Shown here: piece by piece, positions 9,004 to 18,196 of the stretch
Layout of the letters: each line of letters starts with the position of its first letter
Position numbering within the stretch: position 1 is the stretch's first letter
Assembly (NCBI GenBank): GCA_030154085.1
Contig: JASKKR010000022.1
Coordinates: forward strand, 1 to 36,349
Reading direction: 5' to 3'
DNA from: Candidatus Cloacimonadota bacterium
GTDB taxonomy: Bacteria; Cloacimonadota; Cloacimonadia; Cloacimonadales; Cloacimonadaceae
DNA length: 36,349 bases
Notes under the pieces: generated by a model
Database searches by the model: none
Told to the model about the DNA's origin: nothing
The model's input: the letters and a program-made list of their open reading frames with translations, nothing else
Program-made: the position numbers and the translations under genes

Positions 9004-10392
9004 TTATTTCCTTATCTCCCATGTGCTTCCTTGAGGTGTGTCTTTAATCTCTATTCCCAATGCCAGAAGATCATCTCGGATCGTATCGGATTTTGCCCAA
9101 TCCTTTTGAGCTCTGGCTTCTGAACGGTATTTTAGAATTAAATCTATGAGTGCTTTAGTAAGTTCAGGCATATCATGAGAAAGGCGATTTTCAGGATGTT
9201 GGAAGAAGCCTAGGCAATTGCCAAGTTTGTAGAGCATACGGGCTGCATCCTGGCGTTGGGTTTCCTCCAAATTGTTGTCTTTAACGAGATGAGTAAGATC
9301 AAAAAGCGAAGCAATGGCTTTTGCAGTGTTAAAATCATCATCCATGGCATTTTTGAATTCTTTTTCAATATCCAAACATTGAGGATCTTGAATAGTTGGC
9401 TCTTTCCATATCTCATGAGGGAAGCTACTAAGAGCATCGTAAAAATTGGTTACTGCTTTATCAGATTCTTCAATCAGCTCGCGGGTGAAATCGATCGGAG
9501 AGCGATAATGTTTTGAGAGGAAAAAGAAACGGATTGCTTCAGCGTCATATTGTTCAAGCACATCCCGAGCGGTAAAGAAATTTTTGAGACTTTTGCTCAT
9601 CTTTTCGCCATCAATATTAAGAAAACCATTGTGCATCCAATACCTTGCTAGAGGTTTTCCCGAAAGAGCCATAGCTTGAGCGTTTTCATTTTCATGATGC
9701 GGAAAGACTAGATCTATTCCACCGCCGTGAATGTCAAAGGTTTGCCCCAGATACTTTTGGCTCATGACCACACATTCTGTGTGCCATCCAGGACGACCTT
9801 CTCCCCAAGGGCTTTGCCACACTGGTTCTCCAGGCTTACTTTTTTTCCAGAGAGTAAAATCCGCGGGATGCTTTTTATGGAGATTTTCTGCTACCCTTGC
9901 TCCTGCTTTTTGATCGTTAATATTTTTACCAGAAAGCAAGCCATATTCTGGAAAAGATTCCGTATCAAAATATACATCACCATCCACTTCATAAGCATGA
10001 TTGGAATCGACTAGTTTGCGAATCAATTCTATGATCTCTGGCATCATTTCGGTGGCTCTGGGCTGATGGTTTGGCTTTTTGATGCCAAGAGCTGCGCAAT
10101 CTTCCAAAAAAGCATTGGTGTAGAAATCCGCTATTTCGCGAAAATCACGGTCTTCTGCTTTGGCTTTTTCGATGATTTTGTCGTCGATGTCAGTAATGTT
10201 TTGCACATAAGTGACCTGCATGCCCGTGTATTCAAAATAGCGCCTTACCACATCAAAGAAGAGAAAAGCGCGAGCATTGCCTATGTGGAAATAATTATAT
10301 ACTGTTGGTCCACATGCATATAGCTTTATCTTGCCATCCTCTAGGGGAATGAAATCTTCTTTCTTTCTGGTCTGTGTGTTGTAGAGCTTCAT
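9004..10392 (-). CDS. cysS: Cysteinyl-tRNA synthetase
   Basis: Charges tRNA-Cys with cysteine in the cytoplasm. This 462-aa class Ia synthetase has the usual length and all signature elements: zinc ligand Cys27 in YACGPTVY, HIGN at 36-39, GWHTEC at 202-207, HGGGIDL at 222-228, HHENE at 232-236, and the KMSKS loop at 264-268. The start ATG has GGAG upstream. It lies between the PorU-like gene (20 bp gap) and a membrane-anchored propeller (1 bp gap), so this essential gene is embedded in a mixed envelope operon. Confidence 0.98.
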   Translation of the reverse strand: MKLYNTQTRKKEDFIPLEDGKIKLYACGPTVYNYFHIGNARAFLFFDVVRRYFEYTGMQVTYVQNITDIDDKIIEKAKAEDRDFREIADFYTNAFLEDCAALGIKKPNHQPRATEMMPEIIELIRKLVDSNHAYEVDGDVYFDTESFPEYGLLSGKNINDQKAGARVAENLHKKHPADFTLWKKSKPGEPVWQSPWGEGRPGWHTECVVMSQKYLGQTFDIHGGGIDLVFPHHENENAQAMALSGKPLARYWMHNGFLNIDGEKMSKSLKNFFTARDVLEQYDAEAIRFFFLSKHYRSPIDFTRELIEESDKAVTNFYDALSSFPHEIWKEPTIQDPQCLDIEKEFKNAMDDDFNTAKAIASLFDLTHLVKDNNLEETQRQDAARMLYKLGNCLGFFQHPENRLSHDMPELTKALIDLILKYRSEARAQKDWAKSDTIRDDLLALGIEIKDTPQGSTWEIRK

Positions 10393-10412
10393 TTATATTT
10401 ATTCTCCATAAA

Positions 10413-13400
10413 CTAATTATAAATCACAAGGCGTTCCCGTTTTTCTATGCTCCCGCCAGCTTGAGTTTTAGCACGAATACGAATGAAATATGTATTATTG
10501 GCAAGTTTCTTTCCGAATTCATCTCTTCCATCAAAAGGAATCTGATTAAATCCCTTATGTGCTAGGGTTTCTATCCTGCGAATTCTTTTACCACTCATGG
10601 TGAATATATCCAATGTAATCTCGGCATCGTCAGAGATCAGGAAAGTGATGTAACCACTATCTCTCATCGGGTTTGGATATGGCAGGAAGTTTTCCAGGGT
10701 AATAGGACCTGTATTTTTAGCGATGAAATCAGTCTCTGCAACTTCCGGGAGATTGTAGTTGTCAAATGCAATCAGCTGGAGGATATGATGTCCTTCATTA
10801 AGCTCAGGTAGAGGGTATGTAAGACCACCTGTCGTGAAAGAATCTGTATCATAACTAAAATATTCTGTAACGCTAATTGGCTGAGCCGAGTTATTTAGGA
10901 TTAGGAAAATATGGTGACCAGCGCTTCCAGTCACGTTTATCCCATTTTCGTCTGATATCCTGGCATAAAGGACAGGTTTTGTGCTAACAGTATCTCCAGG
11001 GCGAAAATCCATGGAAGAAAGATATAGTGTGATCTCCGGAGGAAGGTCGTTGACCTGTGATCCAGGCAAGACTACATTGGAAAGAGACATTGGGGAATAA
11101 TATGTTATGTAATCTTTTTGGCTTAATTCATCCCAAAAATAGGCATAAATCAAACCGGTGTCTCCATTGGAAACATCATCTGGCACGATAAATTCTGACT
11201 GTAGATTTGCACTTTCTACGCTCACTTTGCCACGGAAGATCTGGGGTCCTCTTTTGTCTACGGTAAGGTTACCGATCTGATAGGAAAACATATTGTCAAA
11301 AGCCAAAACGGTAGCTTCGCCATTTAATCCCTCTTGTCCAAAACTACCTTGTGTTTTAGCTCGTTGCCTTGCATGCAAGATCAGGCTATCTCCGGATGAG
11401 GAACGTGATCGAGCATCATCGTCGCTGTTGTCTACTACGCTAAGTGTCATATCGCCAATTCGCTGAGGTGGCACTATCTCTAAATTTGGATCTCCCAAAA
11501 TAACATACATAGCGTTATTATCAGGACTGCTTGTGTATCTAATCTTGGCATCATTTAGTGCGTAACCCAGGGGATAACGTTCATTAGTGATATTCGGGAC
11601 AAAGATTCTCATCAATGAGTTATTAGGCATTGGGAAGCTTTTTCTGGTGGCTCCGACTGATGCAATCGCTCCGACCCCATTCATAAGTACCGTCTTTTGT
11701 CCTAAACTATCAAAAGCCCAGTAATCAAACCAACTCACTTCACAAGAAGCAGCAATGAACAAACCCAGCTTGTTACTATTCTGGAATCTGTGCATATCGG
11801 TTGAAGCTGATAAGTAGTTTTGCATACCTAACTTATCAAAGGAGCCGTGCCCAATATAGTACCATAAGAGCCGACCATCGTTAATGGCGTCAAAGAAATC
11901 GTTGCGTACAGCAGGTTTGTTCAAAAACTCGTCATAATCATATTCTTCAGCGAATATTTTAGTGTTTTGCACGGAAGGATGGATTAAACTTGATAAGTTT
12001 TGCATATCGACAGAGTGTATCCATTCATTACTGTTTGGTCCGTTAACAGTATCATCTGCCAAGAATAGAATGTGATTGCGCCAAAGACCTGGAGTGGGAT
12101 TTTGAGTATATTCTCTAAAGTTTGAGATCATGATAGAGAGCTCGTTAAGGTCTTTTGCAGGGTATCTGCCGATAATAATCTCAGGATTCCTGTCATTTGT
12201 CAGCATAGCGAGATAATCATCCGAAGTAATAGACTTAAAAGGATGTTGGTATATCATCATTTTGTTTTTGGCTGCTGCTGCACCTGAGAAGTTTCTCCAA
12301 TCTAAAGTACCTAAACCAAGCAAGGTAACTGATTGTATTTTTGGCTCAGGAGCATTATGGTATACAAAGCGCAAATATTGGCGGATAGCCAGAGGATCAG
12401 GATTCCCGCCGCTAAATTGGTTGAAAATATCTGTATCAAGCACTACCTTTGTGGTATATTGCCAGTTTTGCCAATAGAGTTCTGCCAATTCCTGAGCCTT
12501 GTCCAGGAAATCAGAGTGAGTAATGATGACGCTGTGTATAGGTTCTTGCAGGATGGTCAGATCCACGGGATTCATCTGCTCAATGCTAACTGGCGAGTAA
12601 TATTCGCTTGGTTTAGCGACAACAAATTGTGTATCGGTTTCACCCGTAGACTTAAAGCTGAAGCCATTGGCTGTAATTTCGATAGGTAATATACTTATGA
12701 TGCTGGGACTGGTGATCTTAAAGACAAATGTGTTATCACTATTGCCGGTGAAATTGTATTTCACGCTCTGACCAACGCTTGGGACATGCGCATTGACCAA
12801 ATATTGACTCGTACCTTTCTGAAGGTTTCTGTTGTATTGCACTGTGTAATAATCCAAAAATAGGTTTGATATGCCGCTATCTCTGAAGACTCGTATAACG
12901 ATACGGTTATTTCCACTTTGGAATGCCGAAGTTGGGCGAGAAAAATTGAAGATGGATGTACTTTGCCACTGATGAACATCACTATTGTATTGATTAGGGA
13001 CAACTACACCATTTACAAAAACGCTAATTTTATGAGTGTTATTTCCGCTGGTTTCTTCTTCTCGCAATCGCATCTGTAAAATCTGCTCTTCGGCTGAATT
13101 AAGATCCGGCAAATTGATGTCAAAGGCATAGTCCAAAGTGGAAGAGCCAAACAATCTGTTCATATACCATGTATATCCGATCAGTTCTCGACGATACCGC
13201 TCTTTCTCGACATGGATGATCTCAGTGTGGCTGGATACTTCTTGGTTGAAATTTACAAGTGGTTCTTCGGTAGGTATCCTCAAAGGGGGATTGTCAAAGC
13301 TCCCAGCAAACGTGAGCCAATATACTACATTTGATGAGTAAGGATTTTGGTAGATCTTTTGAAAATCAGTCTGTAAAGCACTGTTTGTATCATAGCCATT

Positions 13401-14315
13401 CCGGTTGATCGCATAAAACGCGATGTAATCTGATGGATCTAATATGGCGTCTTCTTCACCATGGACATAGATGGGGATCTCTGTAAAAGCTTCTCCAGGA
13501 TAGATGGTTTGACTTGGAAGAACTTTGCCGAAAGTACTAAATATCCTGATGCTACGTGGGTCAATCTCAGAGACAGGCAAAAATGATAGCTGAGATGGAT
13601 TAATTCTGAAGATACCGTTTTTGTCTGTCTCGATCTTTACCCACCAAGGTGAACGGGAGAAATCTGCATAATAGATTTCTTCGCGAGTAGTCTGGATCCA
13701 GAATTTGGCTTCCTCTGCATTAAGGAGCTGTGACAGTAATATGTCCGCCATGGGATCTATTCTAGGTGTACTTTTGGTTCCCACATCTCCCTGAATTGAG
13801 ATTTGTATGCGGATCTTAGTTAGCACTTCCAAGGTCAAGTCCCCATCGTATATAAAGGGATTGACGACAAAGGGAACGTATGGATGTTCGCGGAAAATCT
13901 GAGTTCCCAAGCTTACTATGGGCTCATGTCTACTTGGTTTATAGAGTAATTCATCTATGCGGAAATCATATTCAGAACCATCTTCACCATTATTAATGAA
14001 AGGCACAGGTAAGACACGGCGTTTCATCCGCACTTTTTCACTGCTAGTTGAAAGAATTTGATAACTGGCATTTCCATTGGGTGGGATGCCTACTTTGAAC
14101 TCAAAATATGGCAAAGAGGGACCACCTGACTGCGATGGTGACCCGGATGTTTGATCAGTATGAATTGAAGTGAATTCAGAGTCTTCAAACAATTGGTAAC
14201 CACCTAGCTCAAACTCGACAATTAAACCCGATCCTTGCCTGTCAACAACTGTAATACCAGCACTTAGCAGGCAATAAGCTGCCAATAATAGTGCTACAAG
14301 AATCATCTGTTTCAT
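10413..14315 (-). CDS. PorU-like C25 (gingipain-type) peptidase with C-terminal sorting-type domain
   Basis: A 1300-aa secreted protein. The signal peptide covers about the first 19 residues and is followed by a long beta-rich N-terminal region. A peptidase family C25 domain runs from roughly 595 to 960. Its catalytic pair is visible: His823 in YYIGHGS and Cys858 in FIAASCEVSW, 35 residues apart as in gingipains. The C-terminus (from about 1212) has the YPNP start and a FlgD-like/type A sorting-type Ig fold ending in RERLVIYN. In Bacteroidota, PorU is the type IX secretion sortase that removes such domains from cargo. Length and order fit PorU, but a secreted C25 protease is possible. The ATG overlaps a 50-aa membrane-protein gene by 4 bp. 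Confidence 0.8.
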   Translation of the reverse strand: MKQMILVALLLAAYCLLSAGITVVDRQGSGLIVEFELGGYQLFEDSEFTSIHTDQTSGSPSQSGGPSLPYFEFKVGIPPNGNASYQILSTSSEKVRMKRRVLPVPFINNGEDGSEYDFRIDELLYKPSRHEPIVSLGTQIFREHPYVPFVVNPFIYDGDLTLEVLTKIRIQISIQGDVGTKSTPRIDPMADILLSQLLNAEEAKFWIQTTREEIYYADFSRSPWWVKIETDKNGIFRINPSQLSFLPVSEIDPRSIRIFSTFGKVLPSQTIYPGEAFTEIPIYVHGEEDAILDPSDYIAFYAINRNGYDTNSALQTDFQKIYQNPYSSNVVYWLTFAGSFDNPPLRIPTEEPLVNFNQEVSSHTEIIHVEKERYRRELIGYTWYMNRLFGSSTLDYAFDINLPDLNSAEEQILQMRLREEETSGNNTHKISVFVNGVVVPNQYNSDVHQWQSTSIFNFSRPTSAFQSGNNRIVIRVFRDSGISNLFLDYYTVQYNRNLQKGTSQYLVNAHVPSVGQSVKYNFTGNSDNTFVFKITSPSIISILPIEITANGFSFKSTGETDTQFVVAKPSEYYSPVSIEQMNPVDLTILQEPIHSVIITHSDFLDKAQELAELYWQNWQYTTKVVLDTDIFNQFSGGNPDPLAIRQYLRFVYHNAPEPKIQSVTLLGLGTLDWRNFSGAAAAKNKMMIYQHPFKSITSDDYLAMLTNDRNPEIIIGRYPAKDLNELSIMISNFREYTQNPTPGLWRNHILFLADDTVNGPNSNEWIHSVDMQNLSSLIHPSVQNTKIFAEEYDYDEFLNKPAVRNDFFDAINDGRLLWYYIGHGSFDKLGMQNYLSASTDMHRFQNSNKLGLFIAASCEVSWFDYWAFDSLGQKTVLMNGVGAIASVGATRKSFPMPNNSLMRIFVPNITNERYPLGYALNDAKIRYTSSPDNNAMYVILGDPNLEIVPPQRIGDMTLSVVDNSDDDARSRSSSGDSLILHARQRAKTQGSFGQEGLNGEATVLAFDNMFSYQIGNLTVDKRGPQIFRGKVSVESANLQSEFIVPDDVSNGDTGLIYAYFWDELSQKDYITYYSPMSLSNVVLPGSQVNDLPPEITLYLSSMDFRPGDTVSTKPVLYARISDENGINVTGSAGHHIFLILNNSAQPISVTEYFSYDTDSFTTGGLTYPLPELNEGHHILQLIAFDNYNLPEVAETDFIAKNTGPITLENFLPYPNPMRDSGYITFLISDDAEITLDIFTMSGKRIRRIETLAHKGFNQIPFDGRDEFGKKLANNTYFIRIRAKTQAGGSIEKRERLVIYN

Positions 14316-14464
14316 GATTTTTTATCCACTCTAAATATCTTTTCCATCAGATATATGAGCAGGTAGAATATCCCGGTAAAGATAAATATTCCAAGCATTC
14401 CTTGAAGCATTATCCACAGGGATTGGTGAACCACCTCTATGTTTGCGATTATCATTTGAAACAT
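14312..14464 (-). CDS. 50-aa OadG-like single-span membrane protein
   Basis: This short gene encodes 50 residues from the ATG at 14464 to the TGA at 14312. A strong AAAGGAG precedes the start by about 7 bases, and the end overlaps the PorU-like start as ATGA. The protein has a short N-terminus (MFQMIIANIEVVHQ), one hydrophobic span over about residues 16-40 containing LQGMLGIFIFTGIFYLLIYL, and a basic tail (EKIFRVDKKS). The layout resembles the small gamma subunit (OadG) of Na+-pumping decarboxylases and OadG-related small subunits, where a single helix precedes a charged tail. No alpha or beta decarboxylase subunit is in the window, so the partner is unknown. Coding is supported by spacing and ribosome site. 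The family call is tentative. Confidence 0.7.
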   Translation of the reverse strand: MFQMIIANIEVVHQSLWIMLQGMLGIFIFTGIFYLLIYLMEKIFRVDKKS

Positions 14465-14476
14465 CGGGTACTCCTT

Positions 14477-14941
14477 TTACACATGGTAGGGTCTTCCGTT
14501 TGATATCATCATGGCACGATAGATTTGTTCGATTAGAATCAAGCGTACCATACGATGCGTGAAAGTAAGGCGGGAAAGGCTCAACCTCAACTGTGCTCTT
14601 CTTTTAAGTTCATCGCTAGTGCCATACACTCCACCAATCACGAAGACTATCCTTTTCCTATCATACAAACTAGTCAGAAACTTTGAGAACTCAAGCGAAT
14701 TCTTTTCTTCTCCGGCTTCATCGAGTAGGATTACATAGTCATCCGCTTCGAGTTTGTCTAGGATGTTCTGGCTTTCTTTTTGGATCACGAGTTCTTTGTC
14801 TCCCATTTGTTTGATGCTAATATCGGCAAGTTGCTGTATCTGCAGGTTACACATAGGTCTTAGCCTTTTTGTATACTCAGAGATAGCTTCGCTAAGCCAG
14901 CGATCCTTATTTTTACCGAGTTGGATAATTTTTATCTTCAT
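14477..14941 (-). CDS. rlmH: 23S rRNA (pseudouridine1915-N3)-methyltransferase RlmH
   Basis: An SPOUT-class enzyme that methylates pseudouridine 1915 in helix 69 of 23S rRNA, using SAM. The 154-aa length matches the family when the ATG at 14941 is used. An upstream in-frame extension to 14980 would add residues inside the ptb gene and is unlikely. The trefoil-knot SAM motif FVIGGVYG is at 100-107. The C-terminal signature, LSRLTFTHRMVR then EQIYRA then GRPYH, is complete. It follows ptb and precedes the small OadG-like gene by 12 bp. Confidence 0.95.
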   Translation of the reverse strand: MKIKIIQLGKNKDRWLSEAISEYTKRLRPMCNLQIQQLADISIKQMGDKELVIQKESQNILDKLEADDYVILLDEAGEEKNSLEFSKFLTSLYDRKRIVFVIGGVYGTSDELKRRAQLRLSLSRLTFTHRMVRLILIEQIYRAMMISNGRPYHV

Positions 14942-14946
14942 TATCA

Positions 14947-15846
14947 TCAAAGCATGGACGCTAATCCTAGCGCCATACATAGCATTTTTGTTTCACCATC
15001 ATCTGCTCTTGAGGGGATCAGTATAGGGGCCTTGGTGCCCATTACTACATGAGCCACACGGTAGTTACAATAGTAAGTAAGCATTTTGCCAAAGATGTTC
15101 CCAGCTTCTATATTTGGGACAATCATGATATCTGCGTTCCCTCCGACAGGACTAGTGATGCCTTTAAGCTTAGCTGCTGTTGCATCTACTGCATTGTCAA
15201 AAGCCAGAGGTCCTTCGATCGTACAATTTTTTATCTGTTTTCGGTCGTTCATCTTTGCAATCATTGCTGCATCCATTGTAGAAGGCATCTTTGGATTAAC
15301 TGCCTCGACGGCAGAGAGAAGCGCAACATTGGGGTTTGGATTTCCCAGATAATGTGCGACCTGAACGGCATTTTTTATGATAGCTATCTTGTCTTTCAAT
15401 TCTGGCAGGATGTTAATGCCACCATCACTCATTAATTTGATACCGTCGGGGTGTTCATAAGCGAGCACATCTGAGATCACCTCGCTGATTCTCAGACCAT
15501 TATCTTTGTCCAAAACGGCTTTGAGCAACATCGATGTATCCGTTTTCCCTTTGAGGATGAGATCTGCTTTGCCTTCATTGACTAATGCTACTGACCGTTT
15601 GGCTGCTGCAACCAGGTCAGCACCTGTATCTATGATCTCAAAATTGCCATCATAGTCGGAATCAATCTTCTGCAGCAAAGATTGGATTGCCGTTTTGTCT
15701 CCGACTAATATGCTTTCTGCAATCCCTTCTTTTCTGGCTAATATAGCGGCATCCAAGACACTTTCTGTCTGGGCGGCAGCAATTACTACGGTACCAGTGC
15801 GAGCTTCTTTTACTCTTGATAGAAGTTCATCAAAGTTTTGTATCAT
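14947..15846 (-). CDS. ptb: Phosphate butyryltransferase (phosphate acyltransferase family)
   Basis: A 299-aa member of the PTA/PTB family, which interconverts acyl-CoA and acyl phosphate with free phosphate. Its length and the lack of a DRTGG domain favour phosphate butyryltransferase over the larger phosphate acetyltransferases. Recognisable stretches are DLILKGKTDTSMLLKAVLD in the middle, LMSDGGINILPEL, EGPLAFDNAVD, and PNIEAGNIFGKMLTYY near the C-terminus. In anaerobes it works with butyrate (or branched-chain acyl) kinase to gain ATP from amino-acid or fatty-acid fermentation. No kinase partner is in the window. It is 14 bp downstream of the sigma factor gene and 5 bp ahead of rlmH. Confidence 0.9.
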   Translation of the reverse strand: MIQNFDELLSRVKEARTGTVVIAAAQTESVLDAAILARKEGIAESILVGDKTAIQSLLQKIDSDYDGNFEIIDTGADLVAAAKRSVALVNEGKADLILKGKTDTSMLLKAVLDKDNGLRISEVISDVLAYEHPDGIKLMSDGGINILPELKDKIAIIKNAVQVAHYLGNPNPNVALLSAVEAVNPKMPSTMDAAMIAKMNDRKQIKNCTIEGPLAFDNAVDATAAKLKGITSPVGGNADIMIVPNIEAGNIFGKMLTYYCNYRVAHVVMGTKAPILIPSRADDGETKMLCMALGLASML

Positions 15847-15860
15847 GTCTGCTCCTGTTT

Positions 15861-16748
15861 TTAGTAACTGTATCTATCAATAAATTCGTCTACAAAAGCA
15901 TCTTCTTCTGGTTTCATATTGTCAAGAATCTTTTTGAGAGCTTCCTTTTGGATTTGTCGCACTCTTTCTCTAGAGAGTCCCATCATCTCTGCTATTTGAG
16001 CGAAGTTTTTACTCTCATTATTTTCATTGAGACCAAAATATGTGCGGATGATTTCAGCTTCTCTTTTGTCCAGCTTATCGATTGCTTTGTGTATTCGATT
16101 TGTTAGGCGTTTCTTTTGGTAAAGTTCTTGAGGATCTAAAGCTTTGGGATCCTGCATGAGATCTTTAGTGCTAAAATTTTGAAAGTCTGATGTCTGTAAA
16201 ATATCGTCATAAGATGATGTTTCCGGCATTTGTTCTTTGAGGAGGTCGATGGATTTTTCTGTCATATTTAGACGGTCAGCGATTTCTTCAGTGCTGGCAT
16301 TCTCTCCGGTTTCGGAAAATACGCGTTCTTGAGTAGCTTTGACGCGGTGGGCTGCACTGGACTTTCCAAGAGGAACTCGAATTAGGGAAGACTTTTCAGA
16401 TACAGCAAGCATTATGCGTTGCTTGATCCACCAGATTGCATATGAGATTAACTTGATGTCCTTATCCGGGTCAAATTTCTCTATGGCTTTGATGAGGCCA
16501 ATATTGCCTTCACTGATCAATTCAGAAAGTGACAGTCCTCTATTTTGATATCTGGCAGCTATTTTGACCACAAACTTGAGATTCGCCTGGGTCAGCTTTT
16601 GCATGGCTTCGATATCACCGTTTCTTGCTCGAATGCCCAATTCATGTTCTTCTTCTCGGGTTAGAGTCTTATACTTTGAGATCTCGTTAAGATAGTTTTG
16701 CAGAGCTTTGTCTGCAAAGACACTTTCGTGTTTCATTCCTTTTGGCAT
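15861..16748 (-). CDS. RNA polymerase sigma-70 factor (primary-type or group 2, no region 1.1)
   Basis: A 295-aa sigma-70 factor lacking region 1.1, as in the short primary sigma factors of FCB bacteria. Region 1.2 covers about residues 14-47. Region 2 runs 54-123, with the core-binding NLKFVV and the -10 recognition helix YAIWWIKQRI at 103-112. Region 3 follows. Region 4 spans 217-279, with helix-turn-helix FAQIAEMMGLSRERVRQIQKEA. The changes in region 2.4 relative to the usual YATWWIRQAI mean it could be a group 2 (RpoS-like) factor rather than the housekeeping one. Genome-wide comparison would settle this. It lies 9 bp after the M23 peptidase gene. Confidence 0.9.
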   Translation of the reverse strand: MPKGMKHESVFADKALQNYLNEISKYKTLTREEEHELGIRARNGDIEAMQKLTQANLKFVVKIAARYQNRGLSLSELISEGNIGLIKAIEKFDPDKDIKLISYAIWWIKQRIMLAVSEKSSLIRVPLGKSSAAHRVKATQERVFSETGENASTEEIADRLNMTEKSIDLLKEQMPETSSYDDILQTSDFQNFSTKDLMQDPKALDPQELYQKKRLTNRIHKAIDKLDKREAEIIRTYFGLNENNESKNFAQIAEMMGLSRERVRQIQKEALKKILDNMKPEEDAFVDEFIDRYSY

Positions 16749-16757
16749 ATCAGTATC

Positions 16758-17891
16758 CTAGTTTATTAGCAAGACCTTTCTGGGGTTAATGGCTTTTCCT
16801 TTGACACGGTATTCAAAATGCAAGTGCGCTGTAGTGGCGTTTCCTGTAGCTCCGACAGTCGCTATCTGTTGCCCTTTTGTCACCTTGTCACCTACTTTGA
16901 CCAAATTCTTCTCATTGTGTGCATATACTGTCATTACAAAATCAAGATGTTCGATTACTATCACATTCCCATAGGAGCCCTGGGTGCCGGCAAACACTAC
17001 TTTGCCATCCAGAACGGCATTAATTGGGGTACCGTTTTTTGCGCCTATGTCAATCCCTTTGTGCGGCTTACCATTACGCAAACCGTATTCGGATATTATA
17101 GCACCTTCTATGGGGTTTACTAGATCGTCACGAATCCGATCCTGCTTTAATATTTCTTCGGTAGCAAGACGATCCAAAGTTGCTTGATTCATTGAGCTCG
17201 TGCTCGAATATATGACCAAGCGTTGTCCTACTCGTATATCATCTGACGTTAGAGAGTTAATTCGCTTCAATTCAGCAACCGAGATGTTATTTGCTCTGGC
17301 AATTCCAAAAAGAGTATCTTTCGGTTTTACCACATAAACTGTTTCTTTGACCTCTGTCTCGGTCTTATCCGAAGTCACATCAACTGAAGGATTATTGGTG
17401 GGTTCTGTGGGATGCTCATTTTCGTTTAAGTGAGCTGGATTGCGGATTATGATACGCTGTCCGGGGAAAATTGGTGCATTTTCATTAGCAAAACCGTTCC
17501 AAGCTACAAGATCACGAATGCTGATCCCATGGTTTCGAGCAATGCGATAGAGATTGTCCCCACGTTGAATCTGATAGAAATAACTAGCCGGTAGGGAAGA
17601 GCGTTGGATCGGACGCTCTGATGATTGTTGCACTAATTCCTTAGAATCGTTACCATCAGAAGTGCTGCCTTTGACTTTAAGAACCTGACCGATGCTAATG
17701 TTACTGTCTGAAAGATTGTTTAGCTCTTGAATCTCTTGGACTGACATTCCATACCGCTTACTAAGACTATAGAGGGTATCTCCCCGGCGAACTATGTGAG
17801 TCTGAATCTGAGCTAATGCCGAAATCGGTAGTAAAAGGACAAACAGCAGGATCCACAGTAATTTATTTATATTATTTAATTTCAAAATCAT
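16758..17891 (-). CDS. LysM x3 / M23 peptidoglycan endopeptidase (NlpD/EnvC-like)
   Basis: A secreted 377-aa cell-wall protein. It has a signal peptide ending near ISALAQ (residue 28), then three LysM peptidoglycan-binding domains at about 33-73, 107-149 and 186-228. A C-terminal LytM/M23 metallopeptidase domain follows. The zinc ligands are present: H277 and D281 in PHKGIDIG, and H358 in HLHFE, with H325 and H356 as catalytic histidines. It should therefore be active, unlike E. coli NlpD. I chose the ATG at 17891, just inside the acylphosphatase end. A longer frame to 17921 would run further into that gene. An LysM-NlpD-like gene beside a sigma-70 factor recalls the nlpD-rpoS pair. Confidence 0.9.
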   Translation of the reverse strand: MILKLNNINKLLWILLFVLLLPISALAQIQTHIVRRGDTLYSLSKRYGMSVQEIQELNNLSDSNISIGQVLKVKGSTSDGNDSKELVQQSSERPIQRSSLPASYFYQIQRGDNLYRIARNHGISIRDLVAWNGFANENAPIFPGQRIIIRNPAHLNENEHPTEPTNNPSVDVTSDKTETEVKETVYVVKPKDTLFGIARANNISVAELKRINSLTSDDIRVGQRLVIYSSTSSMNQATLDRLATEEILKQDRIRDDLVNPIEGAIISEYGLRNGKPHKGIDIGAKNGTPINAVLDGKVVFAGTQGSYGNVIVIEHLDFVMTVYAHNEKNLVKVGDKVTKGQQIATVGATGNATTAHLHFEYRVKGKAINPRKVLLIN

Positions 17892-18141
17892 TATACTCTT
17901 TTGTAATTTCCATTTCATCAATGCTAAGGCTTTTTACTCGGGAAAAACCATTTCCCAATTTTAACAAATCGCAAAAGCTCTGAAGTTGATTTCGAGCACC
18001 CTGAGCCAGAATGTATACAGAACCATCCGGTAGATTCCGTACAAATCCCCTGATATCGCATCGTTGGGCTAATGCTTGCGCATGATATCGAAAACCAACG
18101 CCTTGCACTCGCCCCGTGGCTATTATTTCCCATTGATGCAT
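17872..18141 (-). CDS. acyP: Acylphosphatase
   Basis: A small (89 aa) cytosolic enzyme hydrolysing acyl phosphates. The hallmark GRVQGVGFR is at 10-18 with catalytic Arg18, and the second catalytic residue Asn36 is in GFVRN. It ends in a beta strand (NDFEIK), as usual. It is the first gene of the long minus-strand operon, 26 bp below a near-consensus -10, and overlaps the next gene by 20 bp. A phosphate acyltransferase (ptb) in the same operon could supply its acyl phosphate substrate, which is speculative. Confidence 0.93.
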   Translation of the reverse strand: MHQWEIIATGRVQGVGFRYHAQALAQRCDIRGFVRNLPDGSVYILAQGARNQLQSFCDLLKLGNGFSRVKSLSIDEMEITKEYNDFEIK

Positions 18142-18167
18142 ATTTACTCACTTCATGCTTTTGGTTC

Positions 18168-18196
18168 TTTATATTTCAGGGCTTGAAATTTGTCAA
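18168..18196 (-). promoter_or_regulatory. Near-consensus sigma-70 promoter of the acyP-to-kinase operon
   Basis: On the minus strand TTGACA (18196-18191) is followed after exactly 17 bp by TATAAA (18173-18168). Eleven of twelve consensus bases match with ideal spacing. Transcription would start near 18160, giving a leader of about 20 bases before the acyP ATG at 18141. No other strong promoter was noticed inside the ten downstream genes. Confidence 0.8.

Noticed and set aside
12262-12689. Plus-strand open frames inside the PorU-like gene
   Set aside because: They lie fully opposite a clear 1300-aa gene with C25 catalytic motifs and have no ribosome site.
14942-14980. Longer N-terminus for RlmH
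   Set aside because: It would overlap ptb by 34 bp and add residues absent from the family. The ATG at 14941 gives the canonical MKIKII start and length.
15049-15435. Plus-strand 128-aa frame opposite ptb
   Set aside because: Cys/His-rich appearance is an artefact of reading the complement of a well conserved phosphate acyltransferase.
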